From NCBI GenBank assembly GCA_016935885.1, contig JAFGQA010000426.1, forward strand, positions 1 to 6,744: a stretch of DNA of 6,744 nucleotides. The letters are read 5' to 3'. This document shows, one piece after another, positions 4,660-6,744 of this stretch. The position numbers were made by a program, and so were the translations under genes. The stretch comes from Phycisphaerae bacterium. GTDB lineage: Bacteria > Planctomycetota > Phycisphaerae > UBA1845 > UTPLA1. The notes under the pieces were generated by a model. That model was not told where the DNA came from. It did no database searches and saw only the letters and a list, made by a program, of their open reading frames with translations. Each line of letters opens with the position of its first letter. Positions within the stretch are counted from its first letter, which is position 1.

Positions 4660-4920
4660 GGTTGGTGGTTGGGGGTGTGCGCTGCAACGTCGCGGGCGAA
4701 CGGGTGGGGTTGGGAGACGGTCGCCTGCCTGCTGCGGCGGGAGATAGGTGGTTGTCCACTACTACGCAAGGAGGTCGGGTTCTCAAGAATGGAGGCAGGA
4801 CGTTCCGATCATCCACCTCCCGCCTTCTGACCCGCTACTATGCCGATACGCGCTGGCTGTTGGGGGTTCTGCCGTTCCAACTGGTAGTCCGAGTAGCACG
4901 AGAGCGGGCCGCAACAATGA

Positions 4921-5079
4921 ATGAACAGCGTGCTTCTCGAAACCCTTCGACGCATGGTTCATGGCTTCAGCCATCGGGGACACGATCCCCAGCCCGAATT
5001 CGTGCCGGTCGCCGCTGAAGCCGCAGGCCACCCGTTCTTGGCGATCTGTTCAAAGATTCCGGCAGGCAGCTTAGTATGA
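4921..5079 (+). CDS. Possible small ORF, 52 residues
   Basis: The frame reads MNSVLLETLRRMVHGFSH and later QPEFVPVAAEAAGHPFLAIC, ending SLV at a TGA (5077-5079). Residue composition is protein-like and third positions are moderately G/C-rich. No clear ribosome-binding site precedes it (only GAGCGGG about 10 nt upstream). It begins directly after an in-frame TGA. Its stop overlaps the next small ORF as ATGA. The opposite strand has an equally open frame here, so this is a weak call. The product is not recognised. Confidence 0.3.
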   Translation: MNSVLLETLRRMVHGFSHRGHDPQPEFVPVAAEAAGHPFLAICSKIPAGSLV

Positions 5080-5177
5080 CAGCGCTACAAACCGCGATTC
5101 TGGCCCAGAAACGCCAGTTGGTGGATCTCGAAAACCGGGTTCTCGGTATCACCACCGGCGATTCGGAACGAATCTAG
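5076..5177 (+). CDS. Possible small ORF, 33 residues, overlapping the previous stop
   Basis: The frame starts at ATG 5076, which shares ATGA with the previous frame's TGA, the arrangement seen in translationally coupled genes. It reads MTALQTAILAQKRQLVDLEN and ends GDSERI. This is an amphipathic helix-like, coiled-coil-compatible sequence. With only 33 codons and no independent support, it may be chance or the remains of a longer gene joined by a frameshift. Confidence 0.27.
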   Translation: MTALQTAILAQKRQLVDLENRVLGITTGDSERI

Positions 5178-5211
5178 CGCTGTCGTATTAGGCACAAGGT
5201 CAAACGCGGGA

Positions 5212-5231
5212 GGGCGCCGCGGACGGCGCCC
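5212..5231. terminator. 8-bp perfect hairpin, possible terminator-like structure
   Basis: GGGCGCCG (5212-5219) and CGGCGCCC (5224-5231) pair perfectly around a CGGA tetraloop. The hairpin lies about 110 nt beyond the regulator stop and downstream of the plus-strand cluster, where convergent transcription should end. Neither side has a T-run, so factor-independent termination would be inefficient. It could also be a 3'-end stability element. Confidence 0.4.
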
Positions 5232-5321
5232 CAATCCCTTGATGTCGTACCTGCCTGGGCCTGCCACCGAGTTGATGACGAATCCCTCGACGCCACGCTC
5301 CTCACCCTTTTTCCGCCACGA

Positions 5322-5337
5322 CCGCCGAATTCGGCGG
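5322..5337. terminator. 16-bp perfect palindrome just after the regulator stop codon
   Basis: CCGCCGAATTCGGCGG is self-complementary and begins 2 bases beyond the TAG of the minus-strand regulator. Its place at the 3' end suggests a termination or mRNA-protection hairpin. On the minus strand it is followed by GC-rich sequence and an A-run rather than T, so it is not a canonical intrinsic terminator. A protein-binding palindrome is the alternative. Confidence 0.4.
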
Positions 5338-5339
5338 CG

Positions 5340-6701
5340 CTATCCCCTTCGTCCACGGCCGTCGACGGCGGGGGTCTCGACGTCGAGCGTCCTGATCTTT
5401 CGGTAGAGCGTGCTGACGTTGATGCCCAGATCTCGAGCCGCCAGCCTGCGATTGCCGTTGCGTCGCTGGAGGGCTTCGGTGATGAAGAGCTTCTCGATGG
5501 CATCGAGGCTCATCGGTTGGCCGCTCTGGACCCGGTCTCCGGGTAGGGGGCGGAGTTCCGGTGGCAGGTGGTTCAGTTCGATCATCCCCCCGCGACAGAG
5601 CACGAAAGCGTGTTCGATGACGTTCTCCAACTCCCGAACGTTGCCGGGGTAGTCATACTCCATGAGCCGGGCGAGCACCTGGTCCGAGACGCCCGGGATA
5701 TGCTTGCCTTGGAGCCGATTGAACTTGGCGACCAGGTGATCCACCAGGAGCGGAATATCCTCTCGACGGCGCGCGAGCGCTGGCAGTTCCAGATGCACCA
5801 CGCGAATGCGGTAGTAGAGGTCGTCTCGAAACTTACCGGCGCGAGCCCGTTTGGTCAGGTCCCGGTTGGTGGCCGCGATGACGCGGACGTCGACGGCCAG
5901 GGGCGTCACGCCGCCAAGCGGCTCGACGAGGCGCTCTTGCAAGACTCGCAACAGCCGGACCTGCATCGCGGGCGAGACGTCGCCGATCTCGTCGAGAAAG
6001 ATCGTGCCCCCCTCGGCCAGGGCGAAGCGTCCCGGCTTGTCGCGTTTGGCATCCGTGAAGGCGCCGGCCTTGTAGCCGAAGAGCTCGCTTTCCAGCAGTG
6101 TATCGGGCAGCGCCGCGCAGTTGACGGCGATGAACGGCCTGGCCTTTCGTGGAGAGAGGTTGTGGATTGCCCGAGCGAAGAGGTCCTTGCCCGTGCCGCT
6201 GGGCCCCTCGATCAGGACGGTGCTGCTGCTATCGGCGACTTGAGGCAGGATCTCGAACAGGCGCATCATGGACGGACTTCGCCCTACGATGTCCTCGAAC
6301 GTGTACCGAGCCTGGAGTTCCTTCCGCAATTGCTCGACCTGCGTAAGGTCCTGGAAGGTCTCGACGCCGCCAGCGATGCTTCCGTCCTCGTCTTTCAGCA
6401 AGGCCGTCGAGATGCGGATGGGGATCCGCTGGCCCTGCTGATTGATGATGTACGCCGTGGCGTTGACGATGGGTTGGCCGCCATCCAGCGTTCGCCTCAG
6501 GGCGCAGTCCTTCTCGCAAATGTCCGCGCGAAACACGTCACAGCAGGGACTGCCAATTGCCTGCTGCCGCGCGATACCGGTGATGCGCTCGGCCGCGCGA
6601 TTAAAGGCGGTGATCCGCCAGTCGGCGTCCACGGTGAAGACGCCTTCATTGACGGAATCAAGGATCGTGGTTTCCCACTGAGCGGCCCTTTGTGTCGACA
6701 T
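5340..6701 (-). CDS. Sigma-54-dependent transcriptional regulator: PAS, AAA+, Fis-type HTH
   Basis: This 453-residue activator of RNA polymerase-sigma54 has the usual three-part layout. A PAS sensor (about residues 10-120) contains a cysteine group, Cys 53, 54, 62 and 66 (CCDVF, then DICEKDCALRR). The AAA+ domain starts at about residue 137 (DIVGRSPSM). It has Walker A GPSGTGKD (166-173), the sigma54-contacting loop as GAFTDA (213-218, a known variant of GAFTGA), Walker B GGTIFLDE (231-238), and the conserved YPGNVRELEN block. A Fis-type helix-turn-helix ends the protein (NRRLAARDLGINVSTLYRKI). There is no response-regulator receiver domain, so the PAS domain is probably the direct sensor. 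The start at 6701 is preferred over ATG 6707: GGGAGG (6710-6715) is 8 nt from the former and only 2 nt from the latter. If the contig is circular, it is divergent from the NifX-type cluster and probably controls it. Confidence 0.95.
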   Translation of the reverse strand: MSTQRAAQWETTILDSVNEGVFTVDADWRITAFNRAAERITGIARQQAIGSPCCDVFRADICEKDCALRRTLDGGQPIVNATAYIINQQGQRIPIRISTALLKDEDGSIAGGVETFQDLTQVEQLRKELQARYTFEDIVGRSPSMMRLFEILPQVADSSSTVLIEGPSGTGKDLFARAIHNLSPRKARPFIAVNCAALPDTLLESELFGYKAGAFTDAKRDKPGRFALAEGGTIFLDEIGDVSPAMQVRLLRVLQERLVEPLGGVTPLAVDVRVIAATNRDLTKRARAGKFRDDLYYRIRVVHLELPALARRREDIPLLVDHLVAKFNRLQGKHIPGVSDQVLARLMEYDYPGNVRELENVIEHAFVLCRGGMIELNHLPPELRPLPGDRVQSGQPMSLDAIEKLFITEALQRRNGNRRLAARDLGINVSTLYRKIRTLDVETPAVDGRGRRG

Positions 6702-6744
6702 GGCCATGGCCTCCCGCTGGGCGAGCGCGTTCGTCAGGTGCTAA
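6658..6744. repeat. 87-bp terminal direct repeat, right copy
   Basis: This copy is identical to bases 1-87. It contains codons 1-14 of the regulator, its ribosome-binding site and a minus-strand in-frame TAG (6741-6743) 11 codons upstream of ATG 6707. Reading on from 6744 into base 88 gives a continuous divergent promoter region followed by the NifX-type gene, a biologically sensible join that supports circularity. Confidence 0.95.

Larger units (their letters stand above)
4660..5339. other. 680-nt stretch without a convincing gene
   Basis: Both strands carry only short or compositionally poor frames. The best are two small overlapping plus-strand ORFs, listed separately. A minus-strand frame (4783-5031) has G/C-rich third positions over part of the same DNA, so strand choice is unsettled. 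A strong AAGGAGGT (4770-4777) has no start codon at suitable spacing. Two strong dyads lie near the regulator end. I see no tRNA, Rep gene, iterons or transposase. It may be degenerate sequence between convergent transcription units. Confidence 0.5.

Noticed and set aside
4750..4760. Possible DnaA box TTGTCCACT
   Set aside because: It is a single copy with two mismatches to the TTATCCACA consensus, with no cluster of boxes or iterons nearby. It is not enough to call an origin.

Overview
The window is GC-rich DNA (about 60-65% GC by eye) from a bacterium, probably an anaerobe. It holds a compact plus-strand cluster of small redox and metallocofactor-type proteins and one sigma-54-dependent regulator on the minus strand. 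The protein families fit deep-branching or sediment bacteria such as Planctomycetota or former Deltaproteobacteria. The sequence alone does not fix the taxon.

The first 87 bases (1-87) are repeated exactly as the last 87 (6658-6744). The simplest reading is a contig that closes on itself into a circle of 6657 bp. On that reading the regulator (minus strand, start at 6701, equal to position 44) lies directly upstream of, and divergent from, the plus-strand cluster that begins at 240. The AT-rich stretch 88-239 is then the shared control region. No replication, mobilisation, transposase or recombinase gene is visible, so a true plasmid, a tandem chromosomal amplification and an assembly artefact all remain open.

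Plus-strand layout: NifX/NifB-type FeMo-cofactor-binding-like protein 1 (240-620); DUF5320 protein 1 with an Arg/Gly/Trp tail (682-993); DUF5320 protein 2 with a coiled-coil tail (1264-1647); NifX-type protein 2 with a Gly/Met/Arg repeat linker and a matching coiled-coil tail (1754-2458); a 59-residue coiled-coil protein (2536-2715); a 2[4Fe-4S] ferredoxin with a long helical extension (2800-3219); an iron-sulfur-flavoprotein-like FMN protein (3348-3953). An unrecognised protein (4168-4659) follows after a larger gap. Stretch 4660-5339 has no convincing gene. The minus-strand PAS/AAA+/Fis regulator fills 5340-6701.

A plausible reading is that the PAS sensor, which has four clustered cysteines, controls a small redox module. 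The ferredoxin and Isf-like flavoprotein would move electrons, and the NifX/DUF5320 pairs would carry or assemble a metal-sulfur cofactor, perhaps joined through their shared coiled-coil tails. No nitrogenase structural gene or nifB is present, so this is not a nitrogen-fixation operon in itself. The families are recognisable; their joint function is inference.
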